Assembly: GCA_032164245.1 (NCBI GenBank) | Contig: JAVMKO010000009.1 | Span: forward strand, 85,168,712 to 85,232,711 | DNA from: Sternotherus odoratus | Lineage: Eukaryota > Chordata > Testudines > Kinosternidae | Direction: 5' to 3' | DNA: 64,000 nt | In this document: positions 1-12,248 of the stretch, piece by piece | How the letters are laid out: each line of letters starts with the position of its first letter | How positions within the stretch are numbered: position 1 is the stretch's first letter | Program-made: the position numbers and the translations under genes | The notes under the pieces: generated by a model | The model's input: only the letters and a program-made list of their open reading frames with translations | What the model was told of the DNA's origin: nothing | Databases searched by the model: none

Positions 1-660
1 CTGCGGAGGACTGCAAGTCACTGCGTGGGCTGCCCGAGGCAGACGGAGTCGGGGCGCCGATGAACAGTCCCATCCTCCAAACCGCAGCTACCCCCACCGC
101 AGTCCCTAGTAGATGGCCCAGCTCAGCTGCTGGCATTGGGCCCATCACTGCCAAGACCACACAGCAAGGAAAACTTCTGGGCGGGGACTCGAAGCGAATC
201 CCAACCTGAACCTGAACCGAAGCCAAAACACCAAAACCTGGTAGTTAGTTCAGATGCTGAGGGGGTCTTTTGGGGTGCTGAGGAAAGGCGCTCCCCTCTT
301 CAACGCTGGGGGGGAACAAGGCCAGAGACTACCCTGCCCAGCAAGCCTTTGGAGGAGATGAGGAAGGAGGGGTTCTGAGATTGGAAGTTCTCCTGTTCTC
401 ATGCCCAGGGAAGGGAACTTCAACTCTCATAATGCCTCCCTCCCTTCTCCTAACTCTTCCTGCTGAGGGCTTGTTCCTGCTACGAAAGTTAGCATAGAAC
501 GGGCATTTTCTGGGCTAAAATTCATTCTGTCACCTCAGCAGCCAGATATGACTGATCGAGTGTTGTGCATGGAAGTAACTCGTTTAAAAAAATAAATCAC
601 TTCCCCAGTGGAAGAAGTATTGATAGTTATAGTCTTTTGCTACAACGCAAACCTAAGTGT
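1..660. other. No gene recognised (window start)
   Basis: Moderately GC-rich at the start, then mixed composition. An 80-codon open frame at 136-378 has no recognisable motif. A run of GAACCTGAACC-like units near 205-225 weakly echoes the GAACCGGAACC cluster at 754-771. Confidence 0.5.
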
Positions 661-688
661 GTGTGACCTTATTTTCAGGAAATGTTCT

Positions 689-815
689 GTACCGGTTCAG
701 ACAGGTTCAAAGGGTTAAACCGGTTACCAAATGATCATTCTAAGTTAGTCTCTGAACCGGAACCGAACCGGAGAGTTAGGAAATATTGATAAACCCGAAC
801 TGGAACTGAATCAAA
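689..815. repeat. Cluster of ACCGGTT / GAACCGG motifs in both orientations
   Basis: ACCGGTTC at 691 and AAACCGGTTA at 717-726 are followed by GAACCGGAACCGAACCGG at 754-771 and related CCCGAACTGGAACTGAA copies near 793-810. The two halves are roughly inverted, so the tract could fold back. It may be the degraded end of an interspersed repeat; I cannot name a family. Confidence 0.4.
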
Positions 816-839
816 AATGTTAATCGTTCAACTCCCTGC

Positions 840-1115
840 TAGTAGCACCAGGAGGAACTCACATTCTTGCTAGACTAAAGCTAGCATGGATAGCAACAGT
901 AGTGTAGACATGGCGCCTTCGGCTTCAAAGCAGGCTAGCCATGCAAGCAGGTACCTAGGCTTCCTGGCCAGGCTGAACGCTGGCTGCTAGGCCCTGATGA
1001 AGCCAATGTTACCACGCCAATGCAACTACCGCTACCTGTGCTAGCTAAAGATTGCTTGGGAGTGCCATCTACTCATGATGTGGCCACACCCTCGCTTGCA
1101 GTGTAGACGTACCCT
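840..1115. mobile_element. MITE-like DNA transposon remnant
   Basis: The right edge (1095-1115) reads CTTGCAGTGTAGACGTACCCT. This terminal motif is seen in many reptile MITEs, whose ends read AGGGTAYGTCTACACT. A partial match in the same sense, AGTGTAGACAT, lies near 900-912, so the left boundary is unsure. There is no coding capacity. The class (Harbinger or mariner-like) cannot be fixed here. Confidence 0.42.
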
Positions 1116-4100
1116 TTGTTTGTAGAATTTGTGCACCTAATTAAAGACTGATGAGTGCATTCTAGAATTCTGAATACGAGTGAGCTCCTGAGCTCTCTTG
1201 CCCGGGACCCTCCCAATCACCAAGCCAATCACTAGTTGCTAAAATATTTTAAGTTTTCCAGTAGCAAATACTGGTAGATTTCACCATGTCTGTGCCTTTA
1301 AGAAACCCGACTCTGCACAGGGGTAACTCACAGGAGTGAGTTAGACCCAAACCTACCACAGCTGTGATCTCCCCTGCTCCTGCACAGAAATCTTCATCTA
1401 CAGCTCCGCTTTATGGCTCTGTAATGACATACTCCGGCTCCTGCTCAGTCTGATTCATGGGCATTCAGGATAAGTTTACCGGGAAGTCCCACCCTTTGCT
1501 TTATGCAATATATAGTATTTCCAGCTGTCAGCGGCTTCCCAAGAAGATGATAAGCTAAATTCAGAATTCACAGCTGTGACACAGATAAACAACAAGCCTG
1601 TCCGAGCGCTCCAGTTTTTCCAATCTGTTCGGTGCAAATTAGATGCCGAAACTGAACGCACTGCAGACTAGCAGAACTGCTGAGCGTTGGGTAGGAATAC
1701 TAATGGATTAGAAGCCTGGTGCTCTAGTGTGAGCTTGGACTGACTTATTAGTCTCTTCTGTCAGGCTCCCAGAGGGTGTTGTCTGTCCTACGCATTGGCA
1801 TATCTTTCTGATGTCTCAGTCTATATGTATTTGTACAGCATGTAAATTGGAGTTTATTTCTATTGTCTTATTGAGTTTTATGTGGCACCAGACTGTGCTT
1901 GTAAGGCCCAGGTAGGTTTATCTGGAGGTGCTCCAAGAGAAGCAATATGACCAGTGAAAGACTTGGCTGGAAAAGATGAATTCAGACACAAACCAAACTC
2001 CTCAACTCCATCAGCACTTCAATCTTTAAAACTTCCTAGCCTGTTAAGAGGACAAAGAAAATTATTTCACAGTCTTCACACGCTAAAAGGGTATTTTTTA
2101 CTTTCAAACAACAAATTTGAGTGGGAGAGAGACAGTAGTTTAAGCTAAAATTCTGACAAAATCTTTCCTTAAACATTTGAGTCCCAGCTCTGAAGACTAC
2201 TGCCAAATAAACAACTTTTGCTTAGTAAACATGCCATAGGCATTGTTAAAATATGCTCCAAGCCTTGCTTAATACTTTAGATTTCACATGTTTTAACGGT
2301 TTCTCTCCTTCTTCTGTATCCTTAATAAAAGATTTAAAACTATTTTTAATTATGTGTTTGCCATAATACTATGCAGGCCAAGGTCTCTGTATTCAAAACC
2401 CTGAACTTTGTTAAGTGTTTGATGTGGTACAGTGACAGGATTGTGGTAACACCTCTCTTATTTATTATATTTATCCAGTTATTCAATTGAAATTAACATA
2501 GTCTTCTTTCCATTGGCTGTAATAATTAGGCCAATTATTAACCTAATTATAACAAATTCACTTACAGTAATATGTTTCTAGTTGCTTTGATCCCTCCTTG
2601 AAGGCTCTTTAGTGTTGAAACCTACACACTGCATCTGCCAGTTAGAGACTTAAGAACCAAAACAGGATTGTAAGTAACAAGCAAAGCAATTCAGACATTC
2701 AAGGGAAGCCTATTATTCTATGGCAGCCCATCATTTTGATCCTGGAAATGTACTGTGAACTACCTGAAGGCTCTTACATAAGGGACAGGAACTAATAATT
2801 CAGGGCTTTATTTAGGGTCTTTAATTGCATTTAGCATGGAGTTTAAATTTGCTTAGGTGGGCAGTCTCTCTAACTGCTTTAGTCCTAGTAGTGTAATGTC
2901 ATCGGTACCATCAGCTGCCAGAGGTGGTAAATAACCACAATAAACTGCACAACTGCCCTCTCACCAAATGTACTCATTACAGAGAAACAAGGGGGATGAC
3001 ACAGAAGACACTTGATCACGAGCAGTGCATCTTCCACAGAATATTAACCAATTGCTGCGTTACTAAATGTCAGTGGCTATCATTCTTTCACACTCATATT
3101 CCTTGACGTACAATTTTGCCTGGAATTTTCCTCACAACCAATATTTCTGCCGTGCTAAAATTATATCTGTCCCAGCAGACTGGTCTCTGACAAATGATCA
3201 TTTGTTTGAAAGTTTCCATTTTGCCTCTAGATTAGAAGGAACCTCCGCAAGAACTTGGCAAAAACAGAAACAATGACTGTGAAGAGCAGGTAATCCACGT
3301 CTGAGAGCTGTGGATCAAAACAGTTCAAGCATGGGAAAGATATTGACAGCCGTTCCCATAATCTCTCAAGAATAAATGGATGAACACTCCGCACAGGTTC
3401 CTGCTCATTAATTCTACTATGAGCGTTTCAATTAGTTTATTCGGTGATCTAAATTTATGTTATTTTCTCACTTGAAAAACGTCAAGCGGAGTAAGACAGT
3501 TTGCAAGATGGGGTCACTGATAAGGTACCTGAAGAAAGTCTAATATAGCTATCTAATAAAAATCCACGGGTGACCACTGGGTCTAGTCTTTTGACGCCTA
3601 CTCACCCTTCCAAACCTTAGCACCTTCAGTGGAATTCCACACACCAGTAAGGGTCCAAACTGGGCTTATTTAGACCACATGGAGGATGAGTTCCTGCTCA
3701 CATTACATCCTACCAGGGCGGTCATTCATCTATGCCTATCAGGCCAAAGATCCAGCCCCCTCATCAAGCCAAATGGGAGGCAGGAGACTCTTCATCCAGG
3801 CCACAGAATGGCTGCAGAGATTCCCTCCGATCCAGCCCACTTGAGCTCCATGACCTGGTACATGAGTCAGGGACTCCGCACAGGAAACTGTAGCTCTCAG
3901 CCCAAATCATCAGCTCTCCAGCCATGACACATGTCACTTGCCTCCCTGAGCTTGGACTCTGATACTTTATATGTGCTATCAATACTCCTACTGGGAAAGA
4001 GCCAGAAGATAATGCAGCTCCCAGGGTTCACATTTAATGCCCGCCCAGAAGCTAGGACAGCAGTGCAGATGGACAATGGTTTGGTTCGCACTCAATGGTG

Positions 4101-6398
4101 TACACTTGTAAATGTCGTACAGACCTGTGCCCAGGGGAGTAGAACTTCTGCACCCTCCCCAGAAGCTGCAAGGAAGGGTGTGTGTCATGTTTCTGGGTCA
4201 GCTGCATCCACCACTGTCACCCCTTGTCAGCACAAGCCTCTTCTGTAGTGCAGAGGAGGCTTGTGTTTCATCTGGTGCAGGACACATGGACTGTCTGCCC
4301 ATCTCTAGCAGCGTACTCGATAACATGCTAGAAAGCCAGAATTCAAGGACCTTTTCCTTAAGCTCCAAGAATCCCCTGTCCATCAGCAGATGTTCAGACT
4401 TAGATACTTTCAGCCAGCTGTGGAGTGGCTGTGAACCCTTTCTATGGCTTATCATCTCACATGAACTGCAGTGAGTGTGAGCTGGATCCGAAACCCAACT
4501 ATGCAACTGGAAAGACCCCACTGATTTCAGCTGGCTTTGGAGCAGACCTATTATTTATATAGTCACCATTTTCACTACGATACGATACTGTCAGATAACT
4601 ACCACTTACCGTACTGGCCACCACAGCAGTGAAGTGCAGAGGGGGATGCTTAAGCTAATGGGATATGTTACATTATAGATTTGAGACCTTAAACACGGAT
4701 CATTTTTAAAAAAAAACCCATGAATTGCAATTCCCTGTCCCTGCAAAACTGACTAGGGCAGAAACTGATCCAGAGCGAACATCTGTGCACAGCTCCTGAG
4801 GCCTGCTGCTATTTTTGATGCCATTTCAGCTCCAAGCTCTGGTTCGGGTTAGGCACAGAATTCCTACTTCTGATTTTAAAAACACAACCCACAGACTGAG
4901 TCAGTTGACGCTGCTTCTGTGGGAAATGCAGAGAAGCAAAATGTATTCTGTCCAGCAAACACTGTTCTTCCCACCGCCACGTATTATTCTCGCACAATTC
5001 CGACTGTCGAGAGCCACGTGGAAAATGGGAAAAACCATCACGCAGAATAAGATCTAACCAGTCCTTTGTGTTTCTGTTGCTCTGGCCCCTCTGAATATAT
5101 ATTTGATCTGATGGTTCTCTGCCACAGAACTCATTTTTCTGAAGAAAAGGCATCAGCCCCTCTGGAAGACAAGACTTCCCTTTGAGGACGTGAGGGAAAT
5201 ATTGATACAGCTAATGCACGTTATCCGTCTCTATACTACCTACGTCTAAAAAAGGCTACTCGAGCATTGGTGGAGGGAAGCTGGGGGCAAGAATTCAGTA
5301 CCATCAGAAATAGCAAGAAAACTTGTTCAGTTGCTGGCAGTACGTACCATGACAGTTAGCGCTTAGATTTATTCTCTTCATGAAAGCTTAACAAGTACAA
5401 CTTAGATTCATAGCCAATTTGCTACTTCTTGTTGGATTGCTGGCAGGTCAGATACCACTGTGATGGGCACATTAAATATACAGAGACAGGGGAATAAAAG
5501 CAGATTTCCAATTTCCTTGGAACATTTTAAAGCACCCAGTGTGAAATGGCATGCAGTTATGATCCTAATTACCGTGGGATAGTGCAAGCTTATGCTCAAT
5601 CAGCTGGCAGTGAGGGGATAGTGACTTTTGCCTCGTTGCTCTGTTGGGCCTCTGACACTGGGTTCTCACCACTGCCTCACACTTTGATTGACCTGTCAGG
5701 CTCTTCTTCCATTGCCCTGTAAAGGACTGACACGGAGGTGGTCTGTCTCCCTAAGGGTAGCAGAGCCTACTGGTCACCCCACTCCAGTTCCATGGCAGGG
5801 CTCCTTTAAAAGTTTGGTTTTATTCAGGTGTCTAAGTGAGGACTGAGCAGCCTGGCTTTGACACCTAGCTATGAAAACCCCGGCCTCATATCAGACCAGT
5901 GACTGCTCGAGCATTGGCAGTGACAGATTGTATGAGACACATTGTTGTGTGCACAGCCATGCCAATATAAGTTTAGAGGTATGAGAACTATACTGTATGG
6001 ACCCCCCTTCAAAAAGCAATTACAGAAGGCGTGCATAACAAGACAGTTTAGATACAAATGCAAATGAGTGCTGTGCAAATTGAGGACATTATACAAAATA
6101 AATGGAATTTAATCAGTTTACAGTTCTTTTGGTGGGCCTGCTGCTTACTGCTGTCAGTCATGTAGCTATAATTACCACCTTGTGCTGGCTGATTTCCTAT
6201 TGTCTGGGAGTTTCCAATCCTCAATAGCTAGAGCTCACATTCTTCATGATCTTTAAAAAGAAATTCTGTCAAATCTAGCAGTGCAGTCTATCGAGGCAAA
6301 ACAACAGATTAAGGGGACTCAATTAATAGATCCAAAAAGGAAATGAACATCCAGAGCTACAGGAGAATTCTTTTCAACCTAGCCACCAAAATTTGGGA
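1116..6398. other. Long stretch without recognised genes
   Basis: Mixed sequence with an AT-rich section at about 2190-2600 containing several TAATTA-like sites (2520-2560). The only sizeable open frames (3679-4521, five overlapping frames on both strands, at most 120 codons) show no domain, no consistent reading strand and no splice context, and are best read as chance. No repeat was recognised with confidence. Confidence 0.5.
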
Positions 6399-6612
6399 AG
6401 GGCTATAAAACCCCCTGCTTCGGGGCATCAGCCATCTCCAGCTGAGGGGGTAGGAAGGCGCTTCCTTTATGGGCAGATTATTCTAGCATTGCTCATGTCG
6501 TGTCTCTTGCACTCCTCCGCCGAAGCAGCTGGTCTTGGCCATTATTAGAGACAGGAGACGGTACCAGATGGCCCACTGGTCTGATCCAGTCTGGCACGTC
6601 CTATAGTCCTAG
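6399..6612 (+). mobile_element. SINE or CR1 3'-tail remnant
   Basis: The 3' portion, with ACTGGTCTGATCCAGTCTGGCA near 6580-6597, matches the conserved CR1-type tail (AGATGGACC..TGGTCTGACCCAGTATGGC) that is intact at 12091-12120 in this window. The upstream part (CCCCCTGCTTCGGGGCAT near 6411-6428) resembles a common turtle repeat whose 5' part is not CR1, so a CR1-mobilised SINE is likely. Terminal TTCTTATG units are eroded. Confidence 0.5.
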
Positions 6613-9540
6613 TTCTTAAATTAATGGTGAGAGTAGATCACAGGACAGTGAAAGCCCAAATCCATCAGAATCTTTCCGTTGGCTTCAATGGGCATTGCCT
6701 GGGACCCTAAAGGAGCAAGTCAATCTTTCACATCCGTCTTTCAATATTGCCGCTCACATGGGGTCTGATCCTGTCTGACTTCACTGGAAGATTTGCCTGT
6801 AGGGGGATATTGCAGGACTTATGGGATCACAAGCTGTTCTGAAGCCCCTGTTGCAGTGTTACAATACCTCAAAACAATACGATGAGTTAAGGGCATAAGC
6901 TGCAGGATTTCTAACGGCGCTGGTTTTTGTCAGCATCATAAAGCAGCTTCCCAATGCTAGCTGAAAGAATTGCTTTTGCCTGTGCTAGTTCCTTTACTTT
7001 CCTAGTGCTAAAGAGAAACCTCAATGTGTAGTTCAGAGATTTTTCTTACATGCCCAACAAACCGTAACATCTAATAAATTACTAAACAGAATCAAGCCTT
7101 AAATTAGTTCAGGCAAAACAGGCAATATGATGTGCACATAGTCGGTTTGTGCAAGGAAATACCCTTTTACGTGTAAAAAATAGATGATCATATTTCAACC
7201 ACAGAACCACGCACATCAACAATCTGTCATCTCCTACATTTTGTCACTTGAGAAAGAACTCCATCCACGCCAGAGCTGCACTCAGTGTGCCCAGCCCTAT
7301 CAAAACACACCGAAGTTAGCCAGCTTTGGGTTTGGTTATTAAACGGGAACTCCAGCCAGGTTCACTGAGTTTGCCTTGACAAGGGAATCACGAGAACTGC
7401 TGGTCTCCCTGGCTGGGATTAAAAGCAGGCAACAGTGGAACTGTCGAACTGAAAACCACCCTGAGATTTCGGGTTTGAGAGGAGGTGAAATGCCCCTGGG
7501 TGGGGTGAATCGACAAGGACCTGAAGAAAGTGAGCCTACGGAGCTCCAGCAGGCCCTAGTGCATCCTTAACATGCCCACTCCTCCTGGTTCCTTCCAGAG
7601 CTTGGACCCTGTCACTATTCGGAAGCAGGGAGGAGCTGGACCAGGCAATATGCCTCTCACGCCTAGTGTCGCAATGGAATAAACCCTGCTTTGACTTTAC
7701 AAAGCTACCCAATTAAGCCACGCACCACCAAGCCCCAGGGGCCGTTTGCCCCGCTCGGCTGTCTGGTTAGATGTCTGAGGGGCGTACACACGCCCACAAC
7801 ATTCCATGTGGGTTCTCGTCAGTGTGCATAGTGTGAACCTCCGTATGTGGCTGTCCATGCGCACTGTATCCGTGTTCTCAGCCCACGGGCTCTGGAACAA
7901 GGGCAGAGTCCTAGAGTGGGAACGTTTTCTACAGAAGATTGAGACACTCCTCCAGGGAACCAGCTTTCTGGGATTCTGCTTCCCATCTCAAGAGGCCAAA
8001 AGAAACAGAGCAGGTGTTCCTGGGTGAACTGCTGACCAGTCACACAGGGTCTGGGCAAGTTCTGACAGCAGACAGAATGGAAAGAGAACAGTAACTGATC
8101 AACGATTGTAGTTGATAGAAATAGGGTAGTATCCCTTTAAATAGTCTGTGGGTCTCTAGTGGCGCTCACCATGTGCTCTGTTTCAGAAGCACCCAGAACT
8201 GAAGCAAAGCAGTAGCGTGTAAAGACAGAGTGTGCGTGGCAAGAGCCTGGGCTAGGCCTGGCATGCTTGTATCTTTCCAGTAAGCAGGGTTCTTTGGACC
8301 CCTGAGAGTGCCTGTGACTGTGAGGTTTCTTATTGGGCAAGGAGCACAGGAGCAATCGAATGTTGAGCTTGTGATATTATAACAAACAGGAAGCATTTTC
8401 TTCTTAGAAGTGACCGCACCACTAGCGTCCAGTCGGGATACTCGTCCTGCAAGCAGATCTTAGCAAGCAAACAATCCACCCCACGTGTACACAGCCCTAC
8501 TTAGAATTCTCCCAATCCAAACCTGCACACCAGGAATTTACTACTACAATAAAACTGCACAGGTTCGGTTTGTTTAATGTATCCCATATACTCGATCTTA
8601 TCAGAGTGTGGTTCATTAACACCGGTGACCTCCCTGAGAACAATCACCTTCATACCTGGAAAGAAATCCCAACACTAACGAACTCCAGTGCCCCACACTT
8701 CAGCACCAGAACAGAACAACATGGAAAGAGGAACTCTTCTTGTTCTGATTCACAAAGCTGGCAAGCTGCCTGAAGATTGAGATTTCTATGCACCTGTCAC
8801 ATTTTTAATGGGGAGACATTCGTCTCCGAATCTAACGTTTCCTTCTTTACTTTTTTCTGAAAGCCGTCATTTGTCGTTCATGTTAAACAGCCCAGATTTC
8901 TCGCAGTGCTACACTGACATGCACTATAGAATTAAACGAGAGCCTGAACCTCAGTCCCAAGCACATCTACAGAATTATCATTTATTAATTTCTAGGTGGA
9001 TGCCCAAGAGAATTGATTCCGCAAGAAGCTAGTGCACATTAGAACTCCGCGAGAGGGACGGAACTGGAGCAGCTCTGTAATGTCTGGATGCTGTGTGCTG
9101 GCCTGGTTTTGGGGGTGGTTCCTGTACATATATTGGGGATAACTCAACAGCAGCCAGTCTGGAAAAAAACTGGTGAGAAGGAAAAGGATAGCTCAAGATA
9201 AGCTACCGCAGAAGAAACACTGGACCTGCGAAGAGACAATGCCAGAACTTGGGAGGTGGGGGGGGGGGGCAGCTTGGAATAGGAAGTCAAAGCCCAGGAA
9301 GAGAAGAACTATAGCAGGCTTTAGAAGGGAGCCTCAGTCAAGAGAGGGAGTAGATGTTTGGAGGACCCAGACAGACAGGACCCGCTGAGTGTGCCTGAAG
9401 TCAGGCCTGCCGAGGTAGCCATCTGGGGATAGTAAGCTTGTAGGGTAAGAGGCATGCATATAAATGATCTTTTAAAATACTTCCCTCTAAGTACTTTGTT
9501 GACTTGGGAAGGGAGGAGTCCATCCTGCATGGACCGATTT
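6613..9540. other. No gene recognised
   Basis: Mixed-composition DNA. Open frames around 7800-8400 overlap on both strands and are under 80 codons. A G run of about 13 bases lies at 9257-9270. I see nothing I can name. Confidence 0.5.
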
Positions 9541-9950
9541 GTGCATGGGGAAACTGGCGGGGTTTAAACACTCTTTCAGGCTCTCTGCAGCTCCGAATAT
9601 TGTTTCGAAGCTAAGACAGTCAGTGAGTGCAGGTGTTCACACCCGCTGCTGAGCGGGTGTCCGAGGGAGCATGGACGAACAGGAGGAATTGCAGATACAA
9701 CTCGCACATACGTGCCTTAGGGGATTTCAGATAACACGAGCTGCTGCCCTCTAACGACAGAGGACAACAGAACATTTCTTCTCCAACACTGGAGGGTAGG
9801 GATAGGATACAGAGGGATCTAGACAAATCAGGGTGTTGTCAGATGCTACTGGTGTGGTGCTTCTGCTGTTTCCTGTTGATATCACTCGGCTGCGTGCGTG
9901 TGTTCCCTCTGTATGCTGCCCCAGCTCTGCGCAGATAGCTGACACAGCAA
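9541..9950 (-). mobile_element. Possible leader region of an LTR element, minus strand
   Basis: This lies immediately 3' (minus strand) of the LTR and candidate primer-binding site at 9951-9968, where the untranslated leader of a retrovirus-like element would be. A 72-codon frame at 9751-9969 has no recognisable domain. I could not see a gag-like motif further on, so the element is either a truncated 5' end or an LTR with flanking host DNA. Confidence 0.3.
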
Positions 9951-9968
9951 ATCCGACGAGAACCCCCA
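9951..9968 (-). other. Candidate tRNA-Pro-type primer-binding site
   Basis: The minus strand reads TGGGGGTTCTCGTCGGAT. It starts two bases after the end of the LTR, and resembles the 18-base proline-tRNA primer site of gammaretrovirus-like elements (TGGGGGCTCGTCCGGGAT), with an inserted TT and a deletion. Its position directly after U5 is what makes the call; the imperfect match keeps confidence moderate. Confidence 0.45.
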
Positions 9969-9970
9969 AT

Positions 9971-10515
9971 AACCACAGAGTCTAGTAAGGTACAAAGGCA
10001 CCTTGGCCAGGTTTATTGCGACCCTGACACAATTTCAGTTCCCCGTAGAGTATTGAGTTTATTGGGCATACTGCTACAAAGTGTCGCTTGGCAATGGACA
10101 CGGCTTAGTGGCGGGACCTTCCACTACCCCCTTGAGCCGGACAAAGACACTAACAACAGGGACACATTTTTATACACAGGTACAAACAAGTTACATCACT
10201 CCTGACGTATGGAGGTGCAACCCCTCCACGTAGCAAGGTACAACCCCACTACGTAGTAAGGTACAGCCCCACTACGTAGTAAGGTGCCGCCTTGCACCTT
10301 GTACTTGTTAGTTCGATCAAAACAACTCTATCCATCATTTTACCCTTTTGCCCCTGTCATTGGGATGGGTCGATTTGTTCTGTTATCTGTGGAATGTTCT
10401 GGGATAGGAACATTCCTGATACCATGTTTATACGGTAACTATGCTAACTGAATATGTATTTTTGCAATCTCAGCCCTTTTCCTTGCCAACTTCTGTGAGC
10501 AGGGCCTCTTGCTTA
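9971..10515 (-). mobile_element. Endogenous-retrovirus-like LTR, minus strand
   Basis: Read on the minus strand this has the order of an LTR: an upstream region with tandem TACGTA-containing units (10203-10295), a TATAAAA box (10167-10173), two AATAAA polyadenylation signals (10058-10063 and 10012-10017), then a U5-like segment ending next to a primer-binding-like site. Length is about 540 bp. The 5' edge abuts CR1 coding sequence, and TGTAAGC at 10511-10517 may be its first bases. No partner LTR was found in the window. Confidence 0.62.
10203..10295 (-). repeat. Tandem 22-23-bp units with TACGTA in the LTR U3
   Basis: Three consecutive units share the pattern CCCCACTACGTAGTAAGGTAC, the first being a variant (CTCCACGTAGCAAGGTAC). 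Repeated units in U3 are typical of enhancer repeats of LTRs. Each carries the palindrome TACGTA or an ACGT core, which could be a bZIP-type binding site; that role is inferred. Confidence 0.7.
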
Positions 10516-11940
10516 CAGCTTAACTGTGAAATTGCGGCACTATTAACGAGGGTTTGTAACCTATCCTTTAAATCGGCTACTGTGCCCAGTGACTGGAAGA
10601 TAGCTAATGTAACGCCAATATTTAAAAAGGGCTCCAGAGGTGATCCTGGCAATTACAGACCAGTCAGTCTAACGTCCGTACCGGGAAAATTAGTTGAAAC
10701 AATAGTAAAGAATAAAATTGTCAGACACATAGAAGAGCATAAATTGTTGGGCAAAAGTCAACATGGTTTCTGCAAAGGGAAATCGTGTCTTACTAATCTA
10801 TTAGAGTTCTTTGAAGGGGTCAGCAAACATGTGGACAAGGGGGATCCGGTGGACATAGTGTACTTAGATTTCCAGAAAGCCTTTGACAAGGTCCCTCACC
10901 AAAGGCTCTTACGTAAATTAAGCTGCCATGGGATAAGAGGGAAGATCTTCTCATGGATTGAAAACTGGTTAAAAGATAGGGAACAAAGGGTAGGAATAAA
11001 TGGAACTTTTTCAGAATGGAGAGGGGTAACTAGTGGTGTTCCCCAAGGGTCAGTCCTGGGACCGATCCTATTCAACTTATTTATAAATGATTTGGAGGAA
11101 GGGGTAAACAGTGATGTGGCAAAGTTTGCAGATGATACTAAACTGCTCAAAGTAGTAAGGACCAAAGCAGACTGTGAAGAACTTTAAAAAGATCTCACTA
11201 AACTAAGTGATTGGGCAACAAAATGGCAAATGAAATTTAATGTGGATAAATGTAAAGTAAGTCACATTGGAAAAAATAACCCCAACTATACATACAATAT
11301 GATGGGGGCTAATTTAGCTACAACCAATCAGGAAAAAGACCTGGGAGTCATTGTGGATAGTTCTCTGAAGGCATCCACGCAGTGTGCAGCGGCAGTCAAA
11401 AAAGCAAACAGGATGTTAGGAATCATTAAAAAAGGGATAGAGAATAAGTCGGAGAATATCTTATTGCCCTTATACAAATCCATGGTGCGCCCACATCTTG
11501 AATACTGCGTACAAATGTGGTCTCCTCATCTCAAAAAGGATATACTGGCACTAGAAAAGGTTCAGAGAAGGGCAACTAAAATGATTAGGGGTTTGGAACG
11601 GGTCCCATATGAAGAGAGATTAAAGAGGCTAGGACTTTTTAGCTTGGAAAAGAGGAGACTAAGGGGGGATATGATCGAGGTATATAAAATTATGAGTGGT
11701 GTGGAGGAAGTAAATAAAGAAAAGTTATTTACTTGTTCCCAAAATAGAAGAACTAGGGGCCACTCAATGAAATTGGCGTGCAGCAGGTTTAAAACAAATA
11801 AAATGAAGTTCTTCTTCACACAGCGCACAGTCAACCTGTGGAACTCCTTACCTGAGGAGGCTGTGAAGACTAGGACTATAACAGGGTTTAAAAGAGAGCT
11901 GGATAAATTCATGGAGGCTAAGTCTATAAATGGCTATTAG
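10516..11940 (+). pseudogene. CR1 ORF2 fragment: reverse transcriptase and C-terminal region
   Basis: Encodes the LINE reverse transcriptase, which in the living element copies its RNA at a nicked chromosomal target. One frame runs through 10516-11940 with a single in-frame TAA at 11185-11187. RT motifs are visible: [10 protein letters not shown] near 10651, the motif A stretch [13 protein letters not shown] (10861-10899), motif [15 protein letters not shown] (11035-11076) and the catalytic FADD (11124-11135). After the stop the same frame continues with DKCKVSHIGK and the typical CR1 C-terminus ([19 protein letters not shown], then WNSLPEEAV), ending at TAG 11938-11940. The frame is open for 248 codons from an ATG at 10441, but the part before about 10516 belongs to the LTR. 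One nonsense change and the missing 5' end make it a dead copy. Confidence 0.9.
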
Positions 11941-12139
11941 CCGGGATGGGTAATGAATGGTGTCCCTAGCCTCTGTCTGTCAGAGGGGGGTGATGGATGG
12001 CAGGAGAGAGATCGCTCGATCATACCTGTTAGGTTCACTCACTCCGGGGCACCTGGCATTGGCCACTGTCGGTAGACAGGATGCTGGGCTAGATGGACCT
12101 TTGGTCTGACCCAGTATGGCCGTTCTTATGTTCTTATGT
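10516..12139 (+). mobile_element. CR1 LINE, 5'-truncated, near-complete 3' half
   Basis: About 1.6 kb of a CR1-family non-LTR retrotransposon. It contains the reverse transcriptase and C-terminal part of ORF2, a 199-bp 3' UTR, and two copies of the terminal repeat TTCTTATG at 12123-12139, the 3' signature of turtle CR1. The 5' part of the ORF, including the endonuclease domain, is absent; the LTR at 9971-10515 lies at the truncation point. Low damage suggests a relatively young insertion. Confidence 0.92.
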
Positions 12140-12248
12140 TAACTTTGCTTCATATTAGCAAAGGCTTGACCATTACTTTGGTTCAGGCCTCATACTGGGC
12201 CTTCGTTAGGCCTTTACTTATTACATTGCCTTCACTTACTACACAGGG

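Noticed and set aside
3679..4521. Cluster of overlapping 64-120-codon frames
   Set aside because: Five frames on both strands overlap with no preferred strand or motif.
10203..10295. CRISPR-like array
   Set aside because: Units are directly adjacent without unique spacers and lie in an LTR of a vertebrate genome.
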